This document shows, in pieces, positions 1 through 11,220 of a stretch of 64,000 nucleotides of DNA (positions are counted from its first letter, which is position 1; each line of letters opens with the position of its first letter). Source of the stretch: Pseudocercospora fijiensis CIRAD86 (lineage: Eukaryota; Ascomycota; Dothideomycetes; Mycosphaerellales; Mycosphaerellaceae). A program made the translations under genes and the position numbers. The notes below the pieces were generated by a model that was given only the letters and a program-made list of their open reading frames with translations, was not told the origin of the DNA and searched no databases. Where the stretch lies: NCBI RefSeq assembly GCF_000340215.1, contig NW_006921536.1, positions 1,162,543 through 1,226,542 on the forward strand, given 5' to 3'.

Positions 1-1620
1 CTACCCTTCGGAAAGATGTCCTTATCTAACTAGTTCAAGCTAGAGGCTACAATGTACCTTTAGCATTAGCGTATAGTTAACGGAGTTTCGAATAAGGGTT
101 AGCTTCGAACTGCCTTCTATTCTAGGTTCTAGTAGATCTACCGAGGAGACCCTATCTACTAGCTCCTCTACGGCCTTACCCGCCCTAACTACGCTCTTAA
201 CCTAATCTCCTACCTATACTACGCTAAGATAACTTAACCTAGTAACGGCGGTTCGACCGAGTTTACCTATATTAACTAGCACCCTCTCGATCTCTAAGAA
301 GGCATTACTATAAACTAAGTTTAAGGCTCCGTATCCTTCCTTCCTAAAACGATAGAGACTACTACGAAGGTCTTCGCTAGGATCTACTAACTAGAAGTCT
401 TTAATAAGTAGTATAAGGAACTTAAGATCCTTCGCTAGGAAAAGGGCCCTACGTACGCCTTTCGAGGTTATATTCTCTCTATTAACTATAATACGCATTA
501 CCTAAACACTAAGATAGAGAATACCTTTAATAACTTTATTAAGAACGAGCTAAAAGGCAAGTATCGAAATATAGGCTAGGAATAGTACCCGGTCGGTGCC
601 CTTAGAGTACGCCTAACCCTTCCCTACCTTCTATACGGCGCTTAGGCATTACCGAAGAACACTAAGAGGATAACTATACTCCCCTAGTTCTACCGATACG
701 ACTTAGTAACTAGAAAGCTCGATTGCGAAGCTAGAGGTATATTTTAGGAACTCGCCGCTACCTATCGAGACCTTCTTCCTAGCCCTACCTCGCCCTCTAG
801 TCTTACAAACAAGTACGGTACCCCTCCGTACGCGTTCCCGGCTATAGTACGCCTACGTAATAATAACCTAATCTCGGAAGCTCTCGTCGGTCGATTAAAG
901 TAGGACAATACTATAGTATAGCAATATATTCGAAGACTCTTTCGCAACCTTAACTAGGAAGGCTCCTCCTATATACTTAAGAACTATTTAAAGCAGTATC
1001 GCAAGGATATAGCGTCGGTATACTCTAAGATATTAAGTAAGGTTATTCGGCTCGAGTAAGAACGTTTCGGGGAGAAATCATTCTTTAAGGCTCTCGTATA
1101 GTCTTTAAAGGACTAGAGTTGTATCCTAAATAATAGCGAAGATCGGTATATACGCCTAAACTAGGATAACTTCTACCGATATTAGCCTACGCCTAATACC
1201 GGGGAGGAGTTTAATTCGGGAGGCTAGGGGTTTATATGCTAGTAGGAGCCTAGTAAGGTAGACCTTCCTACTAACTAGCGGTAGTCTAGCGCCCCTTTAG
1301 CGAAACCTACTACCTACGCTTTAAAAGTCTCTACTCCTAGTAGGGTACTCCCGAACGTTAACTCCTAGCAGCTTAGTACCCTAAAGAAACAGCCCCCTTA
1401 GCTATCTTCTTTAAAGCAGCCTACGAATCCTATAGCTAATCCGAATAAGCGATAGACCCGCTAGGATATACGGGCTAAGGCGACGCGGACCTAGGCTCTT
1501 ATCGACTAATTTAACTAGTAAGGGCGAAGAGGTAATTATAGCGGCTAGGGCCGTAGAGGTAACTATAGTAGACTAGCGACTCGTAGTAGAAAGAAATAAG
1601 TAATAGGGTATAGTAGCTAG
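1..1620 (+). pseudogene. GypsyA copy 1: 3' part of ORF-X (unknown function)
   Basis: One reading phase (codons starting at 4, 7, ...) runs without frameshift to a TAG at 1618-1620 inside the cistron-end motif. It is interrupted only by TAG/TAA, as expected from RIP of CAR and TGG codons. The segment is nearly identical to 60840-62459, so it is the tail of a second GypsyA copy that begins left of the window. The C-terminus is basic and carries two GRRGNYS repeats (about 1520-1565), resembling an RGG-type RNA-binding tail. I recognise no enzyme domain. The position just upstream of a 3' LTR is unusual for a Ty3/Gypsy element, whose pol normally ends there. Confidence 0.75.
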
Positions 1621-1630
1621 CTAGCTAGGA
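1614..1630 (+). other. (CTAG)4-type cistron-end motif, GypsyA copy 1
   Basis: The motif TAGCTAGCTAGCTAGGA follows GGGTATAGTAG closely. TAG recurs every 4 bases, so all three frames are stopped. It corresponds to the motif at 62453-62469 in the complete copy and closes ORF-X. Confidence 0.7.
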
Positions 1631-1728
1631 TACCTTTATAGGATAAATAGTTTAGCTTCTTGCGTATTTGAGGTTTCTTAGTCTAGGAGGTAAAGAGGCG
1701 TTAGTCTAAGGGCAGACTTCTTAGTCTG

Positions 1729-1738
1729 GGAGGGAAAA
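1729..1738 (+). other. Polypurine tract of GypsyA copy 1
   Basis: The purine run GGGAGGGAAAA lies immediately before the TG that starts the LTR, as expected for the plus-strand primer of a retroelement. The same run precedes the 3' LTR of the complete copy at 62578. Confidence 0.7.
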
Positions 1739-2060
1739 TGTAGTAGAGAAACCCGGCTTAGTATAGGTGTGTATACTTGTACCCTCTCCCCCCTTTTTTA
1801 TACCCCTAATATATACAACTACCTTTACAGATATATATATATATATTATAGGGAGATATAGCTACGACAATATATAGCAGGATAGACATAAGAGATGTAT
1901 CTTATCTAGCTACAATATAGCTTTTCCTATAACTATTCTCTTCTTCTAATGCTTATAATGCCTTTATTTCGAAATATATAACACTACGCCGACCCCTCGC
2001 AGTTATATAGGAAGCATTAAGTACTAGGCCTATAGCACACAGTTCCCTATATATGTACCT
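1739..2060 (+). repeat. GypsyA 3' LTR, left part (split by LINE)
   Basis: It starts with TGTAGTAGAGAAACCCGG and aligns throughout with the two LTRs at 48797-49147 and 62578-62927. The last 29 bp of this LTR lie at 7064-7092, beyond the LINE. The two parts total about 351 bp. Confidence 0.9.
2048..2060 (+). repeat. LINE target-site duplication, left copy
   Basis: TATATATGTACCT here matches TATATATATACCT at 7051-7063 with a single G-to-A difference. The LTR resumes in register right after the right copy, so these are the duplicated target bases of the LINE insertion. Confidence 0.8.
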
Positions 2061-2119
2061 AAGTAGTTTGCTTGTTTAGCTATATATACGCGATAAAGAA
2101 AAATAGTAGCGAACAATTA

Positions 2120-3240
2120 GAGACGAAGGGAAGACAGTTAAGAAGGAAGGGAGGACGAATAGAAAGCACTATATACTAGGGCAGAGGAGGTGCTAAAGGC
2201 GGAAGATAGAAGAACCCCTAAGAGGGCATATAGGATAATAATCTTAGAACTCCTTAGAGGACTGAAAGCAATCCACAACTAGGCAAGCTACGTAATTACA
2301 AAGGTAGCTAATATAGTCGTAGCAAAGATTACGAAGAAACAATAGGAGATAAGCCTAAACCACCGCACCTAGGCAGCAGTAGCTAGTCAGAAGGCGCTAA
2401 AACCCCCGAGGATAGTAGTTAGAGTCTATATTACGGACCTATAGGAGCAAAAGGAAATCTAAGGACTTATAGGGAAAGAGATTATAGAAAGAATTGCAGT
2501 TAAAGAGGTAATTAGGGCTAGGAACGAAGGTAAAGGGGTAATTAAGCTGTTTATAGTATAAGAGCAGGACAAAAAGAAGCTAGAAACACAAAAAGAATAG
2601 ACAACTAAGATAGGGAAAATAGCAAAGGTCTCCTAACAGCAATTCATAATTATAGCCTATAGTATAATAAGAAGCTTTAAGGAAGAACAGGATATTAAGA
2701 GCCTATAGAGACAAAACTAAGCTATATACCTAGGCCTAAAGATTATAAAAGTAGTATAGATTAAAAGGAAAATCGAAGAGACTAAGAAGCAGTCTTCCCT
2801 AATTATCTAGGTAGGGAGTGTAGAGTAAGCTAATATAGTGCTAGACTAGGGGTTGTTCTAGGACTTTAAAAGATTGGAAACAGAGATATACAGAAGCAAC
2901 TATAGGATAATGCAGTGCTTCAAATGTTAATACTATAGACACTTAGCAGCTAAGTACACAAAGACAACTAACACCTGCTCCTATTATATAGGGGATTACT
3001 AGGTTAAAGAATGCAAAGCATATAAAGGAGAAGCAAGATGTGTATACTATACTAAAAGACACCCCTCTTAGGCGAAGGAATACCTAGTAAGAATATAGGC
3101 AGCTAGGAAGGCAAAGGAAGCTAGAATTAACATACTAAAAAGATATATAACAAGCTAGGGTAGCTAGGTGTAGAAGCAACCTAGCTAAGTGCTACAAAAG
3201 AGGTCTAGATAAGATAATAGGTTTACATTTAGGGCCTCAC
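2120..3240 (+). pseudogene. LINE ORF1 (Gag-like nucleic-acid-binding protein)
   Basis: The decayed frame encodes a lysine/glutamate-rich N-terminal part followed by a zinc-knuckle array at about 2911-3065. The visible fragments include C-F-K-C and C-S-Y-Y, and there are three CCHC-like units with some Cys and His converted to Tyr. In the Tad1 family ORF1 binds the element RNA to form the ribonucleoprotein used for target-primed reverse transcription. Stops are TAG/TAA at Gln and Trp positions. The exact start is not clear. Confidence 0.65.
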
Positions 3241-3379
3241 TAGTATAAGAGAGTTACTAGCAACTAGGGAGACTAAGATACCTTAACATTGTAGGAAAGG
3301 AAGCAGGGCAGATAAAGCTTAGTTAAATATTGGTCTAAAGTAAGGGAAGACTAAAGGAAAACTTATAGGGAAATGATAT

Positions 3380-6300
3380 AGATAAAACCTAATAAATATT
3401 GCAATATTACTGAACATTATATAGTACAATGTTAACAAGAGCAAAGATAAGGTATAGAGGAGCTTCCTATAAGCACTAAACCTAAAAGAACATTACATTA
3501 TTGCAATCTAAGAGCCCTAGCTTAACCTATATACAAAGAGACTAGTAATAGTTAAAGACCCAAGATACTACCTAATTATCTACAACTAGGGAGCCCTAAG
3601 GATATACATCTACATTAGTAAGGAGATAGATATAGAAACCTAGTAGGCTATACTATAGGAGGATAGGGACCTAATATTAGTTCAAGTAGAGATATCCTAA
3701 GGTATACTCCAAGTCTACTATATATATAACCTACTACTAGACTCAAGAAGCAGTACCTAACTAAAAACCCTAGAAAGACTGCCTAGAGTTATCTAGGGGA
3801 ACACCTACCAAATCCTACTTAGGGATTTCAACCTCTACTACCCCCTCTAGGGCTTAGACTTTACCCTAGCTTACTACTTCCTAGTAGGAAGACTGATTAA
3901 TATATTAGAGAGGGAAGGAATAGAAATTGTTACCCTAAAGGGACTAATTACTTAGGAGGCAAGAGGAAGCAGTAGTATACTAGACCTATGCTTTGTATTA
4001 TATTAGATTAGGAACAGGATTATAAGATGCAGGGTTAACTAGGAACTAGAAGAATTATTAGACTACTTCCTAGTATAGATTGAACTAAATGTCTAAGCCA
4101 ATTAGGAAAGGGAACTAGAGGAGAAGCTTAACTAGAAAGGTACCTAATAGGGCAGGATTAGGGAGGAACTAGAAAGGGACCTAAAACTAGAGGAACTCTT
4201 AACAAAGCACCTACTAAGGCTAGAGGACATNNNNNNNNNNNNNNNNNNNNNNNNNNNNNNNNNNNNNNNNNNNNNNNNNNNNNNNNNNNNNNNNNNNNNN
4301 NNNNNNNNNNNNNNNNNNNNNNNNNNNNNNAGAACTAATAGGAATCCTTAAACAGGTAGCTAGAAAGCATACCCTAGTAAAGAAACATTTACTATACTAG
4401 CAACTATACTAGACTAGTAAGTATATAAGGAAGGTTAAAGCAGTAAGGAAGGCTAGGAGGTAGTTAGACACAAACCTATACCTAGGAAGCATAGGACAAC
4501 TATAATAAAGCCTACTAGGAAAAGAAGATCTAGATTAAGAAAGATAAGATACAAGAATAGAGATCTATAATAGGAATGATTATAAAGAAACTAGAGGAGA
4601 TATAGAGGATAGCTAAATAGGTAAGGAGACCTAAATAGGACAAAGATATACTACTACAATTCCCGGACATTATAGACTAATAAGGACAAATATAGACTAT
4701 AATAGAAGGGAAAGTAAGAGCCCTAGGCTAACACTTCTTCTATAGAAAAGTATAAGCAGACCTATTAGACATAAAGGAGAAAGAATAAGAGACTCTACTA
4801 CTAGGTATACTAAGAGACACCTAGGTTAAACCCGAAACTATTGAAAGGATCCTAAAGAAAATTCTAGGCAACAAGGCACTAGGAGAAGACAAGATCTATA
4901 ACAAACTTCTAAAAGTATATAGGAAGGGGCTAGCCCTAGCACTAGTTAATATCTTTTTACAAAGCCTAGCACTAGGACACTACCTAAGACTATTTAGGAA
5001 GTCCCTAATAGTAGTGCTAAGGAAGCCCTAGAAGGAAGACTATATATAGCTTAAGGCCTATAGACTAATAGCCCTACTTAATACAATAGGCAAGGTACTA
5101 GAAAAAATTGTCGCTAAAAGGCTAACAACCTTTGCCGAGGAAAGGAATATCCTTCCTAAAGGCTAGATAGGAAGAAGAAAGAAGAGGTCAACACTAACAG
5201 CTATAGAACTAATTATAGAACAGATTAAGCATATCTAGCACTATAGTTAAAACTAGGTAGTAACCCTCCTCTCCCTTAATATCTTAGGAGCCTTTAACAA
5301 TGTCTCCTATAAAAGGCTCCTATATATACTTAAATAGAAAGCTATACTAAACTAGATAGTCTAATTCATCTAGTCCTTCCTATAGGAAAGATTAATATAG
5401 ATTATTCTAAGCAAATTTAAATTAGACCTAATACTAACTAAAAAGGGAATCCCCTAAGGATTAATACTCTCCCTAATCCTCTTCCTTATCTTTATAGTAG
5501 ACCTGCTCCTACTCCTAGAATTAAAAAACATATTAGCATTAGGGTTTGTAGATGATATAAACATCCTAGCCTAGTCTAAGACAATAGAAACCAACTGCAA
5601 GATCCTAGAAGAGAAGCACTAGGAGTGTAAAAAATAGGTAAGGAGGCATAGAGCAAAATTCGCCCTAGAAAAGTACTAGCTTATCTACTTTAGCAAGGCT
5701 AAATCAACCTATAATATAAAGCAATCAATTACTATCTAAGGCTTTGAAACCTAACTATTAATAGAGCTTAGGGTACTAGGGATCTAGCTAGATCTAAAAC
5801 TAAATTAGGGACTACAAGTAAAGAAGGTAAAGTAGAGGGCAGATGCTAATATGCAATCTATTAATAGGCTTATAGCCTCTATATAGGGGGCTATATTCGA
5901 GAAAGCTAAAGTTATATATAAAGCAATTGTTAAGCTAGTAATGCTATATAGAGTACAGATATAGACAGCCTAGGAGAAAACACTAAAGAGGATTAAGCAA
6001 CTAGTTAGCAGGTCCTAAACCTAAAGCCTAAAGAAAATCCTAGGAGCATATAAAACTATACTAACAAGGGTAGTGGAAATAGAATTAGGGATCCTACTAG
6101 TTAAACAATACTTTAAGGGACTAAGACACCAATATACAGTAAAGACAATAGAATACCTAGCCTAATAGACTATCTAAAAGGCACTAGACAAGATAAAAGC
6201 CTAGTGTACTAGGACTAGGAGGCGAGACAGACTATAAATAACTCCCTAGAAAGTCAAAGACCTAGAGCAATATAGAGTCTTAATAAGAGAAATACTAGAG

Positions 6301-6960
6301 AAAGAGCTTTAGGGACCAAATATAAGGCTAAAGGAAGACAAGCTAAAGGGAGAGAAATAAAGCCTAGCAGAATCAATTGCTAGACACCTATAGGAGTAGG
6401 AATAGAACAAAACACAAGTTAGACTAGGAACCCTAAAGGCACTAATCAAATTTAGTCAATACAACTACTAGCTCTATAAGGACCTAAACAGGGCCGAGGC
6501 AAGCCTAGCTATCTAAATCAGATCTAAATATATTAGACTTAGATCTTACTTGTTTAGAAGAAACGTCCTAGGAATTGAAAGCAGAGCTTACTAATATAGC
6601 TACCAATCTTAGAACCCTAAGTATATGCTGCTAGTCTGCCCTTAATAGTTAGAAGGTAGAAGTGATTAGAGACTAAAAGCAATAGAAAGGGAATACGATA
6701 AGCTAATCCAAAGCAAAGAAGACCTAAAGAGGATAGTAAAGTAGATTATTAAACAGGGATTTGTACAACAATTCGCACTAGTAAGGGAAACTAAGGAGTA
6801 GATAAGAAGGAGGGAAGAAGAGGGGGAAAGAAGGGCAGGGCAGCAGGCAAGGTAGTTAGAGGGTAACAACTATAACACTAGTATACCCTAGAGGAAGGAA
6901 AACAAGGAAACGAGGAGGATTAACACTTGTAAATAGGACAGGAGGGAGGTTTTTACTAAC
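3380..6960 (+). pseudogene. LINE ORF2: AP endonuclease, reverse transcriptase, C-terminal zinc knuckle
   Basis: Endonuclease: a segment reading RDFNLYYPL at about 3821-3850 matches the conserved GDFNxHHPxW of AP-type LINE endonucleases. Reverse transcriptase: KGIP(Q)G at about 5433-5460 and the catalytic box FVDDINIL at 5541-5568, equivalent to the usual YADD. The C-terminus (about 6590-6640) keeps YQYSYQSQNPKYMLLVCP, which fits the C-x-C-G...QTxxH...C knuckle after Cys/His-to-Tyr changes. I see no RNase H domain between RT and the knuckle, although many Tad1 elements have one. The sequence is interrupted by the gap at 4231-4330 and by many RIP-type stops. Confidence 0.8.
4231..4330. other. 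Assembly gap (100 N)
   Basis: Exactly 100 unspecified bases lie between the endonuclease and RT parts of the LINE. A round 100 is the usual placeholder for a gap of unknown size, so the true LINE length is uncertain. Confidence 0.95.
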
Positions 6961-7050
6961 TAAGTTAGTTTCCTACCTAAAACAATATATAGAAACAGAC
7001 CTGTATAGGCCGAAAGGCACTACAATAGGCAAATGAAATATCTATCTATC

Positions 7051-7063
7051 TATATATATACCT
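7051..7063 (+). repeat. LINE target-site duplication, right copy
   Basis: TATATATATACCT matches 2048-2060 at 12 of 13 positions and is followed directly by the remaining LTR sequence. Confidence 0.8.
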
Positions 7064-7092
7064 ATACCTACGACCTACTCGTCCCGCCTATA
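7064..7092 (+). repeat. GypsyA 3' LTR, right remnant
   Basis: ATACCTACGACC and the following bases to CCGCCTATA match the last 29 bp of the LTR ending at 62927. The terminal TA is a RIP-altered CA. The flank beyond begins CTAG. Confidence 0.85.
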
Positions 7093-7479
7093 CTAGTCTC
7101 GATTCTAATCCTTGCTAGCTTTTCGTAGTAGCTTTAACTATGATTTTCTAGATTAATAGGGCTTATACCTTAGCCCTTTACTAGTATCTCGTCTCTTTAA
7201 CTATACTCGATCTACTCCTAGCGCTTATCGTCTATAGCGTTAGGCCCTAAGACTGTACCTATTACTAGATCGACGTATAGTATATCCTCGCTTTTTTTAG
7301 TTCCTTTATTCGTAGTATTAAGCTCTATCGCGGTATCCTAAACTCTAGTATTGCTGCTCTTAGCTATCTAAACATCTCCGTTACTATCGGTCGTATCGAT
7401 AGAGGTAGCGGCTATAGGTCTAAATACTATTAGTTAACGTCTTAAAGAAAAATATACCGGCTATAGCTACCGGCTATAG
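7093..7479. mobile_element. Truncated outer hAT copy, left fragment
   Basis: This segment is a close copy of 16213-16616, an internal part of the complete hAT element. It is cut at its left by the GypsyA LTR end and at its right by the left terminus of the complete hAT copy. It therefore belongs to an older hAT copy that continues at 17543-18517. Confidence 0.8.
7472..7479 (+). repeat. hAT 8-bp target-site duplication, left
   Basis: GGCTATAG immediately precedes the left terminus and recurs at 17543-17550 immediately after the right terminus. Eight bp is the hallmark size for hAT insertion. The target lies in a GCCGGCTATAG-rich tract, so chance repetition is a small caveat. Confidence 0.8.
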
Positions 7480-7499
7480 TAGACCCCGCAGTGGTTCGG
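7480..7499 (+). repeat. hAT left terminal inverted repeat
   Basis: TAGACCCCGCAGTGGTTCGG matches the inverted right end (17523-17542) with two differences and the MITE ends at 45798 and 46192. The CAGTGGTT core is typical of hAT termini. GGTTTAGTTT-like repeats follow to about 7560. Confidence 0.8.
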
Positions 7500-7601
7500 G
7501 TTGGTTTAGTTTAGTTTGCTAAGCCGAAGATCTAGTTTAGTTTGGGTTGGTTTGCTAAGCAACTACAAGAGTAGCTAGTTCGAACTATGGAATTTATCGG
7601 T

Positions 7602-8010
7602 TTATTAGAAGTGTAAGAATGTCTACGTAACTCGAAGCAAGCCCTTTATAAGATACGAGAGTGTAGCCGGCAGCGTAGCCGGCGTTTTTTAGTTATAGGA
7701 AGGTACTTATATAACCCTAAATCTATAGGCAATTAGCTAAAGGCACTAACTAATCAAAAGTATATATATAGACAAGCTATTATAGTTCAGTTCAGAAACT
7801 GCACTTATTAGAAGTGTAAGAATGTCTACGTAACTCGAAGCAAGCCCTTTATAAGATACGAGAGTGTAGCCGGCAGCGTAGCCGGCATTTTTTAGTTGTA
7901 GGAAGGTACTTATATAACCCTAAATCTATAGAGAATCAGCTAAGGGCACTAACCAATTAAAAGCATATACACATACAAGCTATTATAGTTTAGTTTAGAA
8001 ACTGCACTTA
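7602..8010 (+). repeat. Two tandem 203-bp repeats near the hAT left end
   Basis: The unit beginning TTATTAGAAGTGTAAG at 7602 repeats at 7805 with few changes, and a third unit starts but breaks off near 8008. Each unit contains a short GTAGCCGGCAGC minisatellite (about 7674 and 7866). It is subterminal in the hAT element. No coding frame is evident here. Confidence 0.8.
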
Positions 8011-8159
8011 TTAGGTATAAATTTTATCCTTTCGCTCGCTATTTAATTCCCTAACTACTCGGTAGAATATTATTATCTAGATCTAGGTAGAACTTATCGA
8101 TTTCCCTAGAAGTCCTCCTCCTTAAGAAGTTCTAACACTTTCCTACTAAACTATTCGAC

Positions 8160-8590
8160 AACATTGGGTGCTAGGATAGCTCCTCCCTCGGTATCGGTAT
8201 AGTATATAAAAGAGCTATAAGGCAGCTCTATAGAACGTTCTACTAGTTACTCGCTATACTAAGGCCGAATGCTAGTTCGTTCCTTAGAACTCTTAGTTAT
8301 TTAGGAGATATAAAGGGTAGGGTAGGTAGTGACTTTGTATTATATAAGGAGGTAGAGGCTGCTATAGAAGAGGCCTTTAACCTATAGAAGATAGTAAAAG
8401 ATATAGAGGCAGCTATAGGTCTAGGTACCTAGTTGAATTTCTAGTAGGTAGAGTATAAGGATATTTAGAGGGAGTATTAGGTAGAGTTGCGAAGGCAAGT
8501 GTATAATATGCTCTAGAAAACAGGGATAGTGCCTATAACTATAACTATTAGGCTCTTCAACCTTCCGTATTTTTCCCTGTTTTCTTTTTA
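8160..8590 (+). pseudogene. Unrecognised ORF fragment in hAT element
   Basis: The plus strand has a fairly open frame with few RIP-type stops. It reads, among others, GSDFVLYKEVEAAIEEAF and VEYKDI(Q)REYQVELRRQ, and looks helical and charged. It is the only candidate coding segment I see on the plus strand of this transposon. It shows no motif I can name, and its start and end are uncertain. It could be a captured gene fragment or chance. Confidence 0.35.
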
Positions 8591-8650
8591 TAAAAATCTA
8601 AACTAATATAAATCAACCGGAATATCTATCTTCTTTTAGTTCTTTAAAAA

Positions 8651-8707
8651 ACCTAGCAGCGTAGCTAGTAGCGTAGCCGGTAGCGTAGCCGGCAGCGTAG
8701 CCGGCCT
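8651..8707 (+). repeat. GCCGGC minisatellite (12-bp unit)
   Basis: About four head-to-tail copies of a unit close to GTAGCCGGCAGC are present. The same unit recurs, in either orientation, at many places in the hAT element (for example 9283-9315, 13577-13600, 14590-14646 and 16013-16040). Confidence 0.8.
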
Positions 8708-8939
8708 TTTTACTCCTTAGTACTAACGGGATTTTAGGAGACTTCTATTCCGTACGGCTAATAAAGCATACTATACTATGTATATATACTTAGAGAGTAT
8801 TTAGAGCGCGGTATACAGCGCCGTATAATAGCGGCTTATTTCGTATATAGAAAAGCTTATAGATAATACTACGAACATCCTTCCTACTAGAATATCTATC
8901 CTACCTAGCACCGTCTCGAATATAGATATTCTAGCCTTT

Positions 8940-9600
8940 TAGAATCTAATCGAGTGCTTTAAAATCCTTGTCTATAATCGTTATACGCTTCGCGTAGATA
9001 GCTATAAGGTTGACCGCTAAAATAGTATTAGTATAGTCCGAAAAGAGGTAGAAGAGAAACATATATTCGAAGATACGAACTAGGTAGGCTTCTATAGCCT
9101 CTTAAAGGGCGCCTATCGCGGAGGCTTAGAAGCGAAGGTCCGTTCTATAATCCTAGGCAATTTCGCGAACAAGTCGTTAGAAAGGAGCTTTGCGGATTAG
9201 GAGCTTAGAACTCTTCTAATACTTCCGAATCTTACGGAGGGCTACGGCTAAAGAAGGATTAGTAAAAAGATAGTAAGAATGCCGGCTACGCTGCCGGCTA
9301 CGCTGCCGGCTATAAATAGGACTTACTTCCTAGGCGCTATCGACGCTTCGTACGATTGCTACTAGTAGTAGAAGCGCTAGTTGTCGTCTTACGTAGAGCC
9401 TTGCCCGCCGTTGTCTTACGCGGAGCCTTGCTCGCGACGCCCTTTCTAGTACCGGAGCTAGCGGTAGTAGTAGCAGCTATCTTGCGTTAATATACTATGC
9501 TCGTTCTACTATTTCCGGTCTTGTTACGACCCGTAAAAGTAGCAGGTCCCTTCTTACGAGGCGTCGTAACTTAGTTAAGTAGACTCGCTATTATAAAAGT
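8940..9600 (-). pseudogene. Histone H3 pseudogene with introns (hAT cargo)
   Basis: Read on the minus strand, exon 2 (from 9247 down) encodes VALRKIRKYQKS, then APF(Q)RLVREIA(Q)D, TDLRF(Q)ASAIGAL(Q)EA and EAYLVRIFE, with Q standing for TAG/TAA. Exon 3 gives AIYAKRITI. This is the histone H3 fold with a normal-length loop 1, so it resembles canonical H3 more than centromeric H3. Exon 1 encodes an H3-tail-like KAPRKTTAGKALRKTTTSA and ends at RRxRLG(T), the usual RPGT junction. A GT-AG intron lies at 9248-9326 and a second, weaker one at about 9017-9060. Intron retention means DNA-level capture, not retroposition. It lies inside the hAT element. Confidence 0.85.
9248..9326 (-). other. Intron 1 of the H3 pseudogene, containing GCCGGC minisatellite
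   Basis: It starts GTAAGTCC, has the branch-like TACTAATCC and ends CTTCTTTAG (79 bp). Removing it joins A|CC into the Thr codon of the conserved GTVAL sequence. Three GCCGGC units of the dispersed 12-bp minisatellite lie inside it. Confidence 0.8.
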
Positions 9601-10129
9601 CGTCGAATTAAGGAAAAAAGTACGTTACGAAGGTATAAGAAGGCGCGCGCGGAGCGAGGGTATTACGGAGGTAGTAGATATAGAGCGTAGAGGTATAGGT
9701 ATCGATACGAAGGTTGAATATAGCGGTAGTATCGCGGTATCGCTAGGTAATAGAGTAAGCTTCGCGCAAGCCTATATTATAGTAACGTTAGAGTAAGGAA
9801 AGAAGGCAGGTACGGCTAAAAAAGGTAGGTATAGCTAAAAAAGGCAGGTACGGTAGACTTTGAAATATAGCCGGCATATATAGCCAGTATAGTAATAGGC
9901 GAAAGCCTCCTTTTAATAAATAGCCGGCGTAATAATAGTATCCTACTATAGTATAGATATTCTTTAGTAATGCCTTTACTAGCTATAGTAATCTTATAAG
10001 TAACCTAGGCCTATTACTAGTAAATATAAGAAATATCAGGTAGGCTATACTAAACAAGCTAGTTATTTAGTAGGAAAAGGCATACTACCGTCTCTATATA
10101 CCGGCTACGAGTGCCGGCTATCGCTCTAA
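9601..10129. other. Intergenic segment of the hAT element
   Basis: I see no coding frame here. It contains a GGTAGGTATAG/GGCAGGTACGG near-repeat (about 9800-9850) and scattered GCCGGC motifs (9873, 9913, 10100). Confidence 0.5.
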
Positions 10130-10853
10130 ATTCAACTCCGCCCTATCTCGGAGGCTAAGGTACCGAGCGGAAACCCTATAGCTTATATTTACTCGGTTGA
10201 CGCGGAGCGCTTATAGGTAAGGTATTGGAAAAGAGTATAAAAAGTACGAGAAGAGTATCCTAGGATATAGGTCGTAAGTAAATAAGAGTAGTACGCCTAG
10301 TTATTTATATAGTACGTTACTCTATACGACTAAGAGCCTATATTATCTTATGCTTCGCTTATAAGACCTCGACTCTACTAGTATACTATCGATCTCCTCC
10401 TCGGTCGCTAATACGCTGTCTTAATTCTTCTTCGAGTTGCCGGACTTAGTGCGTATCTGTAGCTATGCAATAGCGCTACGTATTATAGAGAATCAACTCC
10501 GCCGTATCTCGAAGGCTAAGGTACCGAACGGAAATCCTATAGCTTATATTCACTCGGTTGTCGCGGAGCGCTTATAGGTAAGGTATTAGAAAAGAGTATA
10601 AAAAGTACGAGAAGAGTATCCTAGGATATAGGTCGTAAGTGAATAAGAGTAGTACGCCTAGTTATTTATATAGTACGTTACTCTATACGACTAAGAGCCT
10701 ATATTATCTTGTACTTCGCTTATAAGACCTCGACTCTACTAGTATACTATCGATCTCCTCCTCGGTCGCTAATACGCTGTCTTAATTCTTCTTCGAGTTA
10801 CCGGACTTAGTACGTATCTGTAGCTATACAATAGCGCTACGTATTATAGAGAA
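10130..10853. repeat. Tandem duplication of about 362 bp
   Basis: The segments 10130-10491 and 10492-10853 (both starting around TCAACTCCGCC) are nearly identical head-to-tail copies differing by scattered transitions. On the minus strand each encodes VRQLEEELRQRISD-like helical sequence, so the duplication repeats the tail of the neighbouring unrecognised ORF. Confidence 0.85.
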
Positions 10854-11160
10854 TTTCTCGTTAAAGTTTCTCTCTCGTAGGCTTACTATCTGCCTCGTAG
10901 TATAGAGGATTAAAGTGCTAATACTAAAGAATCTCCTTATAGTTAGGATGCTAGGGCTCCTTAGGACCTTTGTGTTTTAGGTCTAAATAGAGACGTATTA
11001 TAAACGTTCTATCGCCCTTTCGCTTACTACCCGCTAGGTCGCGATATACGAAGAAACTAATCTAAATATAGCTCGTCTCTATAATAGCCGGGTAAATATA
11101 GAGCGCTAGGTTTCTACTTCGTACCTTAGATTTAGGGACAGCGCGGAGATAAAATTAGAA
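10300..11160 (-). pseudogene. Unrecognised ORF in hAT element
   Basis: On the minus strand a decayed frame reads, among others, DRTFIIRLYLDLKHKGPKEP, then YYEADSKPTREK and VRQLEEELRQRISD, which suggests a folded domain followed by a coiled coil. The C-terminal part has been duplicated in tandem. I do not recognise the family. It lies between the two histone-like genes and shares their direction, so it is probably part of the element's own gene set. Confidence 0.45.
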
Positions 11161-11220
11161 ATATAGCCGGTACCTATAGCCGGTAAAAGGATACGAAAAT
11201 AGGCCTCCTCCTAGGTTAAT

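Larger units (their letters stand above)
2061..7050 (+). mobile_element. Tad1-like non-LTR retrotransposon (LINE)
   Basis: A nearly 5-kb insertion interrupts a GypsyA LTR and is flanked by 13-bp direct repeats. It has ORF1 with zinc knuckles, then ORF2 with an AP-type endonuclease and a reverse transcriptase. It ends in a short TCTA-repeat tail rather than an LTR. This layout is that of fungal Tad1-clade LINEs. It keeps more ACA/CAA triplets and has fewer CpG than the surrounding GypsyA sequence, which fits a younger insertion or a different mutational history. A 100-base gap of unknown sequence falls in ORF2. Confidence 0.85.

Noticed and set aside
8940..9600. A genuine host histone H3 locus into which transposons inserted
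   Set aside because: The gene lies inside one complete pair of hAT termini with flanking target duplication and shares the element's minisatellite in its intron. A host origin by capture remains likely further back.
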